From: Eucommia ulmoides
Taxonomy: Eukaryota; Streptophyta; Magnoliopsida; Garryales; Eucommiaceae
Direction of reading: 5' to 3'
NCBI GenBank assembly: GCA_016647705.1
Contig: CM028330.1
Coordinates: forward strand, 36,097,534 to 36,161,533
Length of the DNA: 64,000 bases
The stretch's first letter is position 1; each line of letters opens with the position of its first letter. Positions 22,927-34,389 of the stretch are shown here, in pieces. A program made the position numbers and the translations under genes. Under the pieces are notes generated by a model, which saw nothing but the letters and a program-made list of their open reading frames with translations, was not told where the DNA came from and made no database searches.

Positions 22927-23441
22927 CTGAAAAAAACACGCAAAAGAGATAAGAAATGTACAGCTTTTTTTTTATGCTTTTTACGATAAAGTTTTAGCTT
23001 TAAAGCAAGGGTCTGTTTTGAGAACGCTTAAATTTTAAGTGCTAAATTTGCAAGTATTCAATTTTTTAATACTTTAAACTTAAAAAAAAAAATTATCTTT
23101 GTACAAATTTTAGTTCTTAAATAATATTTACAACTTTTTCTAAAGCTTAATACTTGAGGAATCTGCTGTCAACAGTTCTAGTGCATTCTGATTAGTATTT
23201 CGAGGCAGAATCGGGGCATTTGACCCCTGCATGCTTTTTCGGGAAATATTTTTTGTGTCAAACTCCAATGGTTTTCCTTAAATTTTCCGTTCCACTCATT
23301 TCTCTAGGCTAATAGAATGTCATTCGAGCAAAAAGTGAATAGCATTTGCAAAGTACATTACTGGAAATTAGTAATATTAGTTATGATTTATTTAATTGGG
23401 TAAGTTATTGAATTTATTTGTAACAATTAGAAGTCTTAGGG

Positions 23442-23886
23442 GGGGCCGTTTGGTTGTCTTTCAAATTGATAGTTGGGCCATTTTATAATGAGTTCTATCT
23501 ACAAATTGATCTATTATGATGTCTAGTTGTAAAAATTAAAGTGTGTGCATATATATATTAGCGTATCTAACTTTTAAAAAAAAAAATCACATAATTTCCC
23601 ATACTTTCGCCACCCCGTTGTACTCCATCCTCTAAAGAGTGTAAGTAGGATCCCTCGAGAAGAATTCAAAAGTGAGAGCTTGATAGGAGACAACATATTT
23701 GCATGGAAAGTGTATAACTTGATTCATTTTCAATTCGATAGGCTTGGATGCTTCGGTTATTGTAATTTTCTACGAAACAGTATCAAATTCAACAAAATTA
23801 TGCATAAATGGTGAAATATACTGTTTAAATAGTTCAGATCAGCCAATTCATTATATAAGATGATTTAAGCAACCAAACTAGCCCTT
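23442..23886. mobile_element. MITE candidate in intron 4
   Basis: The left end GGGGCCGTTTGGTTG and the complement of the right end, AAGGGCTAGTTTGGTTG, form a short imperfect inverted repeat around 445 AT-rich bases. GGGCC-GTTTGGTT ends are common among plant Tourist-like and hAT-like MITEs. No target duplication could be fixed with confidence, so the exact borders are tentative. Confidence 0.5.
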
Positions 23887-24063
23887 GTGGTATTTTCATA
23901 TTTTTATTTTCAAATAAATCCTATTGGTACAGGGTTGGCATGCTTGATAGTTGATGATCGAATTATTGAACCAATAATGAGATTTTTTCCTAGTTCCTTG
24001 CCTACTTCCATCTTTTATTGTTTTTCCTGAACTTTTAAGGCTTAGCGCCACCCGCCCCTCTTT

Positions 24064-25082
24064 TTATGCCCATATAAGAAGGAGTAAGGCATAGAAACCA
24101 AGGGTTTCACTCTCAATTAACAGAGACTGGGTCCTCAGAGTCATCGTCACCTTCCACGATCTGCTCGATCTCTGCCTTGAGCCTTTGCTCAACGTACAAC
24201 TCCGAGAACCTACAAACATCTTGCTTTGCATCTTGAGGTGACCTACCAGCCTGAGCCTTGGGCCCTGAATGTTCCTAAGAACAGCCCCACCCCATGCCAA
24301 CAAGATTGAGAGATGCTAGGACAGAAGAATCAGACTTATTTGGGAAGAACTGAAAAGTCTCGAGTAACGGAATTCGAAGAAAAGAACAGGGAAGGAATTG
24401 GAACCCGAAACAAGAAATCAGACCGAGCAAAAAGACTCTGATTGACCAAAAAGATGATGCCAAAAACCAATGACAATGAAGCAAATGAAGCTTTGACTAA
24501 AGGATGCTTGGTCACGACTTTTTCTCAAGAATGCGCGAAGTTGCAGATGAAGAGGAAAAGTTATGAATACTGAAGAAGGGGGGACTGACAGTTCAGATCG
24601 CACAGGATGAACGGCTGCAATCTAACCAGCCTCGGCAACTGAAACAATGGCATACAACTGCAAGCCACTTTAAACAACCACGAACTTCAAAGCATCAAAT
24701 GTTGGCCGATGTTACATGCCATTTTGCCTACCTCAAAAATCAGCAAAACAATCAAGTCATTGGTCATCGGTCTTAGAGCCCTGCAATGCAAGGGACACAA
24801 TTCTCCTCAAGCAATAAGTTGACCTGAGCAGCGGCTTTGATGAGGGATAATTCTTGATGACGTATAATCCAACCACTCGGGATCTAGCGAAACATAAGCC
24901 GACCAATTTAAGGTTCATAATCACTATTTCGGTATGTCCATATATTCCTAAATTGACTTGAGCTTCTGGGGAGGTTTACCGGGAGACCAATCTCCGATGC
25001 TTAGCTTTATGAAGCAGGTTGCTCAGCCATTCAACAAGCTGACCCAGATTTACACTTCCATTATTCACGATTCCATCGTGCA
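24064..25082. other. Unresolved intron stretch with coding-like fragments
   Basis: On the - strand near 24290-24110, one frame reads FSELYVEQRLKAEIEQIVEG and continues into an acidic tail and a stop. On the + strand near 24958-25082, another reads LSFWGGLPGDQSPMLSFMKQ. The second continues plausibly across the copia-3 insertion site. Neither is recognised. They could be fragments of captured or retroposed host genes, or chance frames. No inverted termini tie them together. Confidence 0.3.
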
Positions 25083-25258
25083 TGTTAAAATAATTGAGGC
25101 GGAAATCGAGAGAGAATATGAGACGATTGTATTGATGTGTGAAAGGTACAATTTACAGATATGTACGGAGGATCTATATATAGACAGTGACTAGGGTTTT
25201 ACCCTAGTGAGCCTAGGGTTTAACCTAGTGAGCCAAGGCCCATATACATTTATTAATA
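25083..25258 (-). repeat. 3' LTR of copia-3
   Basis: This repeat of about 176 bp is shared with 30395-30543. It begins TGTTAAAATAATTGAGG on the + strand. It contains extra copies of the CCTAGTGAGCC phrase, which account for its greater length. Right boundary is good to within a few bases. Confidence 0.85.
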
Positions 25259-26773
25259 TTCCCCCTCAAACTCAAAGCGATAAAACAGAAGTGAACATGA
25301 GTTTGTAAAATAAAAAGTGAAAGCGTCCAGATAGATGTGCTTTAGTGAAAATATTTGTTGTCTAATCGGCAAAACTAACGGAGTGGAAACGAACAATATT
25401 TTGGAGAATGTGATGATGGATAAAGTGACAATCATTCTCGATGTGTTCGATGCGCTCGTGGAAAATGTTGTTGTTGGCAATCTGAATATCACTCCGGTTG
25501 TCAAAATTTAGAATAGTAGCTAAAGGGGATGAGACTCTCATGCCAGAGAGAAGCTAGCAAAGCCCAAGTAATTCTTGATTTGCGTCAGCGCTGGCAAGAT
25601 ACTCAACTTCATTGTAGGGACGGGCAACCACAATTTGTTTCTTACTACACCAGGAAATTAGTAAGTCGTCTAAGAAGAAACAGTAACCAGTGGTAGAACG
25701 TCTATAGATGGGATGCCCAACCCAGTCAGCGTCAAACTAAGCTTGTATGGTGGGAGTGGACTGAGTTGAGAAATGAAACCCGTGAAAAAAGATGTCTTTG
25801 ACATACCCAAGCATGCGAAGAACAACTGAGTAGTGAGTGGTCCGAGGAGCGGACATGAACTGACTGATTTGATGAACAATATACGCAATGTTTGGGTTAA
25901 TAAGGGTAAACTATACCGAACTTCCAACTAGTTGGTGACAGAAAGTAACGTCCAAGATAGGGGAGCCATCTAGGGGGGCAAGTTCAATATTCGACTCTAG
26001 AGGAGCGTTGGCGGTGGTAGAGTCAGTGATACCAGTCTTGAAAAGGAGATCATAAGCATATTAGGTTTAAAAGAGGAAGTATCCATCTAAACTAGATAAA
26101 ACTTCGAGGCATAAAGAAATAGGTGAGCATGCCAAGATCTTTCATCTCGAATTGACCACTAAGAAAATTTTGGAATTCTAAGATACCGCATAGGTGCCTT
26201 GTAATGATCATGTCATCCACATATAATAAAAGATAGATAATGCCGTTATTAGTTTCGCAAAGAAACAGGGCAGAATCATGAACCCTAGATGCAAACCAAA
26301 ACTGGTGAATTGTGGTGGTAAATTTTGCGAACCAATCACGTAGAGCTTATTTGGGACAATATAAGGAACGATAAAGGCAACAAACTTTGGGTTGAGGAGC
26401 AGCTAGACAGGAGGGGTATGCATATAAACTTCCTCAAGGAAGTCGCCATTGAGGATGACATTCTTGACATCCATCTTAAAAATGGTCCATTTGCAAATGA
26501 CAGCAACGACAAGGAGAGTATGGACAAATGTGAGTCTAGCTACTAGAGCAAATGACATTTCGTGATCAATGCCATATTCCTGAGCGAATCCTTTTGCAAC
26601 AAATCGAGCTTTATAGCGTTCAACATAGCCATCAGAAAGTGCTTTAATTTTGAAAATCCACTTGCATCTAATAAGAGTTTTCCTAGGAGGAAGGTCAACA
26701 AGATCTAAAGTATAAGTTTTAGCTAAGACATGAAGTTCCTCATTCATCACTTTCTACCAAAGAGGGTTAGTAT

Positions 26774-27395
26774 TAGGGCTGGCAAAACAGGTAACAGGTC
26801 GTGTAACAGGTCATTACACGATAACACGAAACACGATAAGACTCAAACACGAACACGACACGATAAGCTTATCGTGTCAGACTACCCAAACACGAACACG
26901 ACACGAAAATTATCGTGTCGACACGACACGACACGATAATTTTTCGTGTCACACGATGACACGAAACCTATCAGGTAAACACGACACAATAAGACCCGAT
27001 AGGTTTCTATTATACATTAATCTACCCATTACACGTTAACGACCTGTTAACCTGTTAACCTGTTAATTTAAAACCATCTTAACAAATTATTATATATATT
27101 AAGTACTAATTTGTAATATTTGATAATTTGGGGGTGTAAAAATAATTTATTAAATTAACGGGTAACCTATTGGGTCACAGGTTATCGTATAACCTGAATA
27201 CACGAAATTCTTATTGTGTCTTATCGTGTAACCTATTGGGTTATCAGGTTAACCTGATAACCTGCACTATTTCTTATCAGGTTATCGGGTTTGACACGAT
27301 AACGACCCGATACCTGATAAGCAAAACCTAGACCTGCTAATTTCGTGTCGGTCTCGTGTCGTGTCATCGTGTAAATACCTGTTTTGCCAGCCCTA
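26774..27395. mobile_element. Non-autonomous hAT element inside copia-3
   Basis: This 622-bp element has perfect 19-bp terminal inverted repeats (TAGGGCTGGCAAAACAGGT and its complement). It is flanked by an exact 8-bp duplication GTTAGTAT at 26766-26773 and 27396-27403, the hAT signature. The interior is dense in CACGACACGATAA-type and AACCTGTTAACC-type words on both strands, which gives strong subterminal hairpins. No transposase is encoded, so movement would depend on an autonomous hAT element elsewhere. Confidence 0.93.
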
Positions 27396-28611
27396 GTTAG
27401 TATGTACTAACCTCCTTATAGGATTAAGGCTCACGCAAATTAAATATGGCCGAAAAAACAATAAAAATCACGAAGATGCGAGGGATGTTGTGTTACCCTG
27501 TTAGAACGATAGGGATTTCAGGGACAAGCTCATTAGAACGGGCTTGAGAGAGTAGTGCTCAGGATCCGTAAACGAAATAGGAACGCCAGTGGGGGTTAAT
27601 GGGGAGAGCTAGAGGATCTATTTGAGACTCAGTCACATTTGTACTCGAATGATCAGGAAAGAGTCTATGGATGGATTAGTGAAATATAGATGGTTGGTGG
27701 TAGATGTCAAATAAAACTTGGATAAAGATGAAAACATCTTGTGTTCCCAAAAGATGACATGACGAGAAATACAGAGAAGATTAGAAATGGGGTCGCAAAA
27801 TCAATATCCTCTGTGTTCGATTCTATATCTAAGGAAACAACATACTCTAGCCCGAGGGTCAAATTTGGTATGCTCATGAGGTTGTAAGAGGACAAAGCAA
27901 ACACAACCAAAGACTTTTAAGAGGCTATAATTAGAAGAGACTCCATGCAACCTCACATAAGGGAAAAAATTACCAATGGCAGGTGAAGGGACTCGATTGA
28001 TGGTATAGACGACATTGAGTGCCGTTTGTCCCAAGAAGCGCTTCGAACAAGAGGATGAAATTAGTAGTGCACGGACAACATCTAGGATATGTCGTTGTGT
28101 ACGTTTAGCACGACCATTTTGGGAAAAAATGTCAAGGCAAAATCTATGAGGAAGTGTGTCATGTTTTTGAAGGGTGGCAATGAAAAGTTGGCCTTTGTTT
28201 TCCATGGCATTGTCAGATGAAGATTTTGTTACTGCGGGGAAATTAAGTTTTCACCATGGCAATGAAATCTGAGTAGATTTGAGGTAATTTGGAAGACTTA
28301 TGCATAAGATATAGCCAGGTGTACCGAGAGTAGTCATTAACAAATATGATAAAAGTATTTAGATCCCCCCATTGTGGTAGAAGGTGAAAGTCTCCAAACT
28401 CCAAAGTGGACTAGGTCAAATGGTGCAAGGGAGACTGAGTCACTCATGGGAAAAGGTAATGTGTGTTGTTTAGCTTATTACATGGAAGAAAATTGAGATG
28501 CTAGTTAGAGACATATCCTAATTTCCCACTAGAGGCTAAAGTGCATATAAGTCCAATTGATCCATCACCTAACCGGGAATGACAAACACTGAGAGAATAA
28601 AAATCGGGTGA

Positions 28612-28710
28612 TGATTATGAGGATGGTGGTGGCAATGAGGATGATGGGGGTAGTGGCGATGAGGATGATGGGAGTGATGGTGATGGTGATGGTGGTGGTG
28701 GGGTTTCACA
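28612..28710. repeat. GATGATGG-type trinucleotide-like repeat in copia-3
   Basis: About 100 bases are built of GATGATGG, GGTGGT and GATGGTGATGGT words. On the coding strand of the element it reads as a histidine-rich run. It is low-complexity expansion. Confidence 0.75.
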
Positions 28711-29569
28711 AGTTAATGAAGGAACACAGAGTAGTGGTGGTAGGGATTGAGCTAGAAGGTCCAACCACCGAACTCAAATAGACGTTCAATTTTACAACCA
28801 GTCCAAGAGTGTTTCCTGACCTAGAATCCTGTACACGACAACCAGTATTAAAAATTATTACTTCATGTCCCAATTCATAAAGTTGCCCAACAGATAAGAG
28901 TTTTAAAGTGACTTTTGGGATTAAGCACGTGTCAGAAATATAAAGATGTGAAGTAGAAATATGACCGGTGTGTGAATGGTAGGAGCATTCACAACAGATA
29001 GTTTTGATGAAAAAATATTGGAATTAGAAGTCATATGATTACAATTGGCAAAATCAAAGAACCAAGAAGAATTACTTATAGTAAGTGAAAGGTCCGAGGA
29101 AAAGTTTGTACCGAAATCATAGAGAAAATGTTTGACGGGTGAAGCTAAATCCCCAATAGAGATGGAAACAATGGTGGAGGCAGGATCAGACCCTTATTGG
29201 CAGCAAGAATGGCAGGTGAAGAACAAGGTTTAGACATCGTCGTTAAATTAAATCAACAATATACAAGAAAATATATTGTATGATGTGAATCTGAAAAGAC
29301 TGAGGCTTTGGATGCAATTATGAGCTTGAAATGATCCAGGAACTAATCTAAGTTCATAAATAACCGATTGATGAACTCTTGAACCGGTCAAGAGACCGTG
29401 GTGAACTAAATCAACAATATAAAGAAAACTACACAGTGTGATTCAAGATTGAATAAACCGAGGCTACTGATGGATTTAGAATGCTAAAATTAGTCAAGAA
29501 CCGATTTTAGACCTTCAAGACCCGATCAAAAAAATGGTGAACAGACCAAAAGAAACTATCCTGAACAAG

Positions 29570-29985
29570 CACTGAACTGGTCAACAGACAAGTTGACTAG
29601 GGCTAAGGTGGCCTGACCGGAGATGATGTGGCAACTTACTAGCGCTAACGTGGTGACGACAAGACAGAGCTGACGTGGAAGCTGAAAAGACAAAAAATCA
29701 AGAACGTGGCAGCTAACATGGTGATCTGCTGACACGGCACTACCTAAGTAGGGATGGCGATGACGTGGCAATGACAGGAAACTGGTGTGGTGACGATGTG
29801 GGCAGTGACACGGCAGTAAAGATAACATGGCGGATGACTATGTGACACATGGTTGATGATGTGTCGACGGCGTGTGGTTGATTTGATGTTGACGTGGCAA
29901 TGACGTAGTACTGACATTACGTGGCAGTAAAGATGACATGGCGGGTGTCTACTAGGTGGTAATGACATGACTATGGCTAAGTTGA
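29570..29985. repeat. ACGTGGC-rich degenerate repeat block in copia-3
   Basis: Words of the form TGACGTGGCA recur many times. A longer pair, CGGCAGTAAAGATAACATGG near 29813 and GTGGCAGTAAAGATGACATGG near 29923, shows local duplication with a period of about 110 bases. The block lies in the 5' part of the element, downstream of its LTR. ACGTGGC is the core of G-box/ABRE-like elements bound by plant bZIP factors; any regulatory role here is inference. Confidence 0.55.
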
Positions 29986-30394
29986 CAGTGGTCAATGTGT
30001 GAGCAACGAGCGTCGGGGAACTAGATCCTTTCTTCGGCACGTGAGAGCGCATGGATAGTCCATTGGGGGTGAGCTAGTGGCGTTGACTTCATATTAGGGA
30101 GACGATGAGGATGGTGAATGAGGTGGTGTTGTAGAATCAACAGTTTTTGTTGGAGAGGTCAAAAACAGTGCCGGCGGCATAGATTACTCTTGTGGTGCAT
30201 GGAGGAAAGGTTGGGCTACTCTTTGGTGGCATTGTACTCGTTGTTTCAATACGAGTTTGCGGGTGCTGGTGGATTTAGTATTCAGCTGTTTGAACGGTAA
30301 TAGAACGTGTCGGAGGCAACAGTGGTCATTCGGAAAGAAAAGGTTGCAAAATTTTAGTAAGAATAGGGCCAAGAAGAATTGACTCTTGATACCA

Positions 30395-30543
30395 TGTTAG
30401 AATAATTGAGAGGTGGAATATTGAGAGAGAATATGAGACGATTGTATTGATATGTGCGAAAGGTACAATTCACAGAGATGTACAAACGGTATATATATAG
30501 GGTTTAACCTAGTAGGTCAAGACCCCATATACATGTATTAATG
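30395..30543 (-). repeat. 5' LTR of copia-3
   Basis: This 149-bp partner of the left LTR begins TGTTAGAATAATTGAGA on the + strand and ends ATTAATG, immediately before the GTGCA duplication. Confidence 0.85.
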
Positions 30544-30548
30544 GTGCA

Positions 30549-31395
30549 TGCACTCACTTGTAAGAAAGTGTAATTGCGATCTCAATTTTTGTTCCTGTTA
30601 GACTTTAGTCAATATTCCATGACACCCTAATTCGCAATTTCAAAGAATATTCCTCTTAGACATGTATGATGATCCGCACCTGTGTGTTTCCGTGCTCTTC
30701 ACTTCACTAGCCTTTTATTTTCCATTCTACCTCTTACCTTTTTTTAAGCATCACCCCGATATTTTACCAAAATTGAGGTCCTCTCAACTAGATGGCCACA
30801 ATTGGATTTGGGAAGGCAATGGCACAAGATAGCAACTGGAAGTTGAATTATTGGGGATTAGTAATATTATTTGGATTTATATATTGTTGAATAGATTATT
30901 GGATTGTTTTAAATTTTTACAGGTATGGGTTATTCCAATAACATTGCTATTATAGGGTTTTTGTCTACTTTTAATAGGCCTTATTGTTATTAGGGTTTGG
31001 AATTGATAATTAGGTCATCCTTTGGCTCCCACTGGTTAGTTGGCCATATTTCCAGTCAATGCTGGCCAGATCTTTATGTGTCGACTGCTTGATATTTCTT
31101 TTTTCCTTCTTCAGTTCTCCATGTTTTTTTTTTCCTTTTCTTCATGAATTTAGGATCCAATAGACACTCCATGTTTAAGAATTCAAACAAAAATTCCTCA
31201 GTCAAGATGAATAGACATAATCAGGATAATCACATCCGGGAAGCACATGACGTAATATATTTTACCCATAAAAAAGAACGGTATTCCTTCTTATGCTAAT
31301 GTCCAGTGTCCATAAAGTACAGAAAAACTTTTTCAGGACCAACAACAGGGAGACATGTTTAGAATTTTTTTTTTAAAAAAAAGATCCAGACTGAC
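30549..31395 (-). other. Proximal part of UPF0114 intron 4
   Basis: This is intron sequence with no gene. The T-rich area at 31100-31140 and A-rich area at 31365-31380 are simple. The stretch near 30830-30960 resembles 23340-23420 in wording (ATTAGTAATATTA), possibly a small dispersed repeat. Confidence 0.45.
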
Positions 31396-31538
31396 CTTAA
31401 GAGTAAACAAGCCAAAGAGGTTTGATCTGTAAGGAATGCTCTCATCCGACTGCAACTTTCCGATGTCAAGATTGCTGATGAAAAGCTCATATAGACCGGT
31501 ACCAAAGACCAACATCACCGTTCCCAAAAGATAGACAT
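31396..31538 (-). CDS. UPF0114-family gene, exon 4
   Basis: The acceptor GCTACTAG and donor GTCAGT bound 143 bases. The first two bases complete the aspartate codon split with exon 3. The exon then encodes VYLLGTVMLVFGTGLYELFI, continuing to FGLFTLK at the donor. VYLLGTVMLVFG and GLYELFISNLD are family signatures and form a membrane segment followed by a loop. The 8469-bp intron 4 lies downstream and holds the copia-3 element. Confidence 0.9.
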
Positions 31539-31990
31539 CTAGTAGCGACACACAATGAAAATTAGCAACTTCTGGAATAAAACAGAAGGAAGACCTTCTA
31601 CATCAGAGACCATGAGGAAAGCAATGAAGATTTCAGATTTAGCTAGAAAAATTGAAGCTATTATTTAATTTCTGCTGGGACATGGCATCAAAGGCAACCC
31701 ATTAGTTCAGCACAAATTTATGGGATGGAAAATGATGTCAACCAACATCAAACAAGAAACCTCAAGCCAATTGAATTAAATCCAAAGCTACAGGGTTTTT
31801 GTCAATAAGCGCAGAAAATAATATATTATTGTTCTTTTTCTTTTCTCAATAATGCAATTAGAGAAAAACCACTGAAATATCAAATATGAGGTACATACAA
31901 AATCAGAGATACAAACTCTTGCAAAATATCAAAGTAATTTCTGCCCATTAACATATGAGACTAACTCCTACATATATTGCTAGGAATAGG

Positions 31991-32511
31991 AAGTTCCAAC
32001 CTAAAACCATATGGTATCAAGTAGAGTAACTCTTTTCATATATAGACTACTTTGGGAAGCCTCACAATTTTTTTGTGGGATTCTAACACCCACTCTGGCG
32101 TATAATCTAGGCCTTGGAGATGATGCAATCAGACAGACAACAGAAGAAAGAACAATCGAGGACAAACAAACGAAGCTTCTGAAACCCAACTCCAGTACCA
32201 TGTTAGAAGATTCTAAACTAAAACGATTTTACATCAAGTTGAGTAGCTCCTTTCATATGTAGACTATTTTGGGAAGTCTCACAATTTCAGTACAGGATTC
32301 TAACATCGACCCTCGCACGTGCTCCGATCAATCAAACAGAAATAAGAAAACAGAAGAGATTAATAATCAAAGACAAACAAACGAGTTTCCCAAACCCAAC
32401 CCTAGTACCGTGTTAGGAGATTCCAACCTATAACCATATGAAATCAAATGACGTAACTCCTTTCATGTATAAACTATTTTGGGAAACCTCACAAAAACGA
32501 TGTGGGATTTG
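31991..32511. repeat. Tandem repeat, about 214-bp unit, 2.4 copies
   Basis: The phrase ATCAAGT(T/A)GAGTAACTCCTTTCATAT, followed by ACTATTTTGGGAAGCCTCACAA and GGATTCTAACA, recurs with periods of 217 and 210 bases (anchors at 32016, 32233 and 32443). The third copy is partial. The units are about 75-85 percent alike. It lies in intron 3 of the UPF0114 gene. Confidence 0.8.
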
Positions 32512-33590
32512 TTGACTACTTTAAAATCAGGAACTTCAGGATCTTAATAGCAGCTTAAAACATTCTGTCGACATACAACCCATACGTTTGCAGTCCATGG
32601 GGATTTTATGGAACCAAATTAGAACCAATCATCAGAGAACAAAGACCCAATGATAACGTATGGAGCAAGGTCTTCCTTACTTAATGTGCTGGTAATTGCA
32701 TAAAAAAAAATCTGCAGCTGGCTAATTCGTTAACCCTGTTATAATAGAATGGAAATTTTGATAGCCATGGCAGCATCTAAGACTGCTATGATAGGATAAA
32801 CCTGAAACTTTTGATACCTTGAGTTGAACTCCTATATGGACTTGCCTTGTGTAGACACACCTGAGTGACTTGTTTATCGTATAAGCATTTCGCTTGACAA
32901 ATTTAGCCTTGCTAGAGCTAAACAGCATTGTGCCTCCTTGGTGTCATAGCTAGAGTTGACAACCTCAAATTAAGCCTATGAAGCACAGGTACGTTGCGGG
33001 GCTGCAAAATTGGGGAATGCAGATGCTTGAATTCGACCATTTTAAAAAAAATTGAAGTACGGATGCAGGTGTAAGTGCAGCCGGGATACAGGAACGTACA
33101 CATACACATGCACATATATATACATATGTACGTACACACACACACACACCAATCCAAAAACATCAGCATAAACACATGACCACAATAATAATATAAATAA
33201 CAATGGAATACAAAACAGCAGAGTTATTTGAAATTCTATATTATTATATAGTAGATATTATGCCAAAAGTATTCGCCTTCCCCTCATTGCCAACAAATAG
33301 AATGAACAAAAGAACAAAATTTAAAAAAGAATAATCAATGAATTATTTTTATTAACAAAATGAATGAACGTAAGATTTTTTTAGACCTAAAATGGATAGA
33401 ACCTTGAATACATAGACCCTAATTGAGTCTAAACTAATGCCGGAATATCCCAATACATCGAAGAATTCCCCCATGTATTCCTAAAAAAAATATTTTACTT
33501 TTTACTTTAAAGACATTTTTGATGAGTTGGCCACGCACCCCGGAGAATCCCCAAAGCACCATCATCAGGTGCGTGTCCAAGACTGATGAT
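32512..33590 (-). other. Intron 3 stretch with microsatellite
   Basis: No gene is seen. A (CA)n/(TA)n-rich microsatellite lies at about 33095-33150. The rest is ordinary AT-rich intron. Confidence 0.5.
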
Positions 33591-33826
33591 TCAATGTTTT
33601 AGATCACCCGTGTGCCATAGGATTAAACGATGCTATGAATTAAAAATGTCTTAACGAAACATGCAATGCAAACATAAGCATGATAAATACAACTACAAGT
33701 ATCAATGTTTTAAATCACCTATGCTCCATTGGATTAAAAACGAATGCTATGAATCAAAAATTTCTTAACATGGTATGTAATGCAAACATTTTTGGTGCTA
33801 CAAAACATAATAAATACAAGTAGCAC
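33591..33826. repeat. Tandem duplication, 111-bp unit
   Basis: TCAATGTTTTAGATCACC at 33591 recurs as TCAATGTTTTAAATCACC at 33702. Similarity continues through the whole unit (GGATTAAA, GCTATGAAT, ATGCAAACAT, ATAAATACAA). Confidence 0.8.
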
Positions 33827-34389
33827 CAAGTTGATTGCATGGTAGCAAAGATTAGAATTCTTCCTCTATTGCAATTGCTAATTTTTGGAGCGTTTAACTT
33901 AAAAGCGAAAATTACACACCACTTGCAGAGACATCTTTTAACATATATGGGGCTCAATACCCATCTTTAAGTGGAATATCATGTTCAACAACTACAACAG
34001 GAGCGTTGGTAACTATTAGACTTGAGGGATGGACTAGGGAGGCTTTCCAATCGCTCCAATATCAAGGAGCTAACCCAAAATCATACAGCAATGGATGGAG
34101 TATCCCTTTCTACTGAAGTGATAGTTTAAGAAGTACAATTAACATATTTTCTAGATTGAAACAACTTTTTTAAAACTGTTCATAAATCGGAGAAAAATTC
34201 AAATGTAATCAATATTTACCAGTAGACCCCCAACCCGGTCTGAAATTAAAGAATGAAGTTATGATCATTTAGTATGATAGTGTAAACATTCTTATTCTGT
34301 CTCATCCTTTGCCATATCTGAAATTAGATATTTAATTTGCATTAAACCTTTCGAAATATTTCATATCCAACCAAGAATATGCATAGACT

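Larger units (their letters stand above)
25083..30543 (-). mobile_element. Ty1-copia retrotransposon (copia-3) in UPF0114 intron 4
   Basis: GTGCA flanks the 5.46-kb element at 25078-25082 and 30544-30548. The left (3') LTR is about 25083-25258 and the right (5') LTR 30395-30543. A TGGTATCAAGAG primer-binding site adjoins the right LTR, and a GAGGGGGAAT polypurine tract adjoins the left one. Parts read on the - strand are a protease-like stretch near 29000, integrase at about 28500-27800 (CLDIFSQNGRAKRTQRHILD, LKVFGCVCFV), and reverse transcriptase at about 26750-26050 (IRCKWIFKIK, YKARFVAKGFAQEYGIDHE, LYVDDMII), followed by decayed RNase H. A hAT element at 26774-27395 sits between the integrase and RT parts. 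It lies in the same orientation as the host gene. It is broken in many places. Confidence 0.9.
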
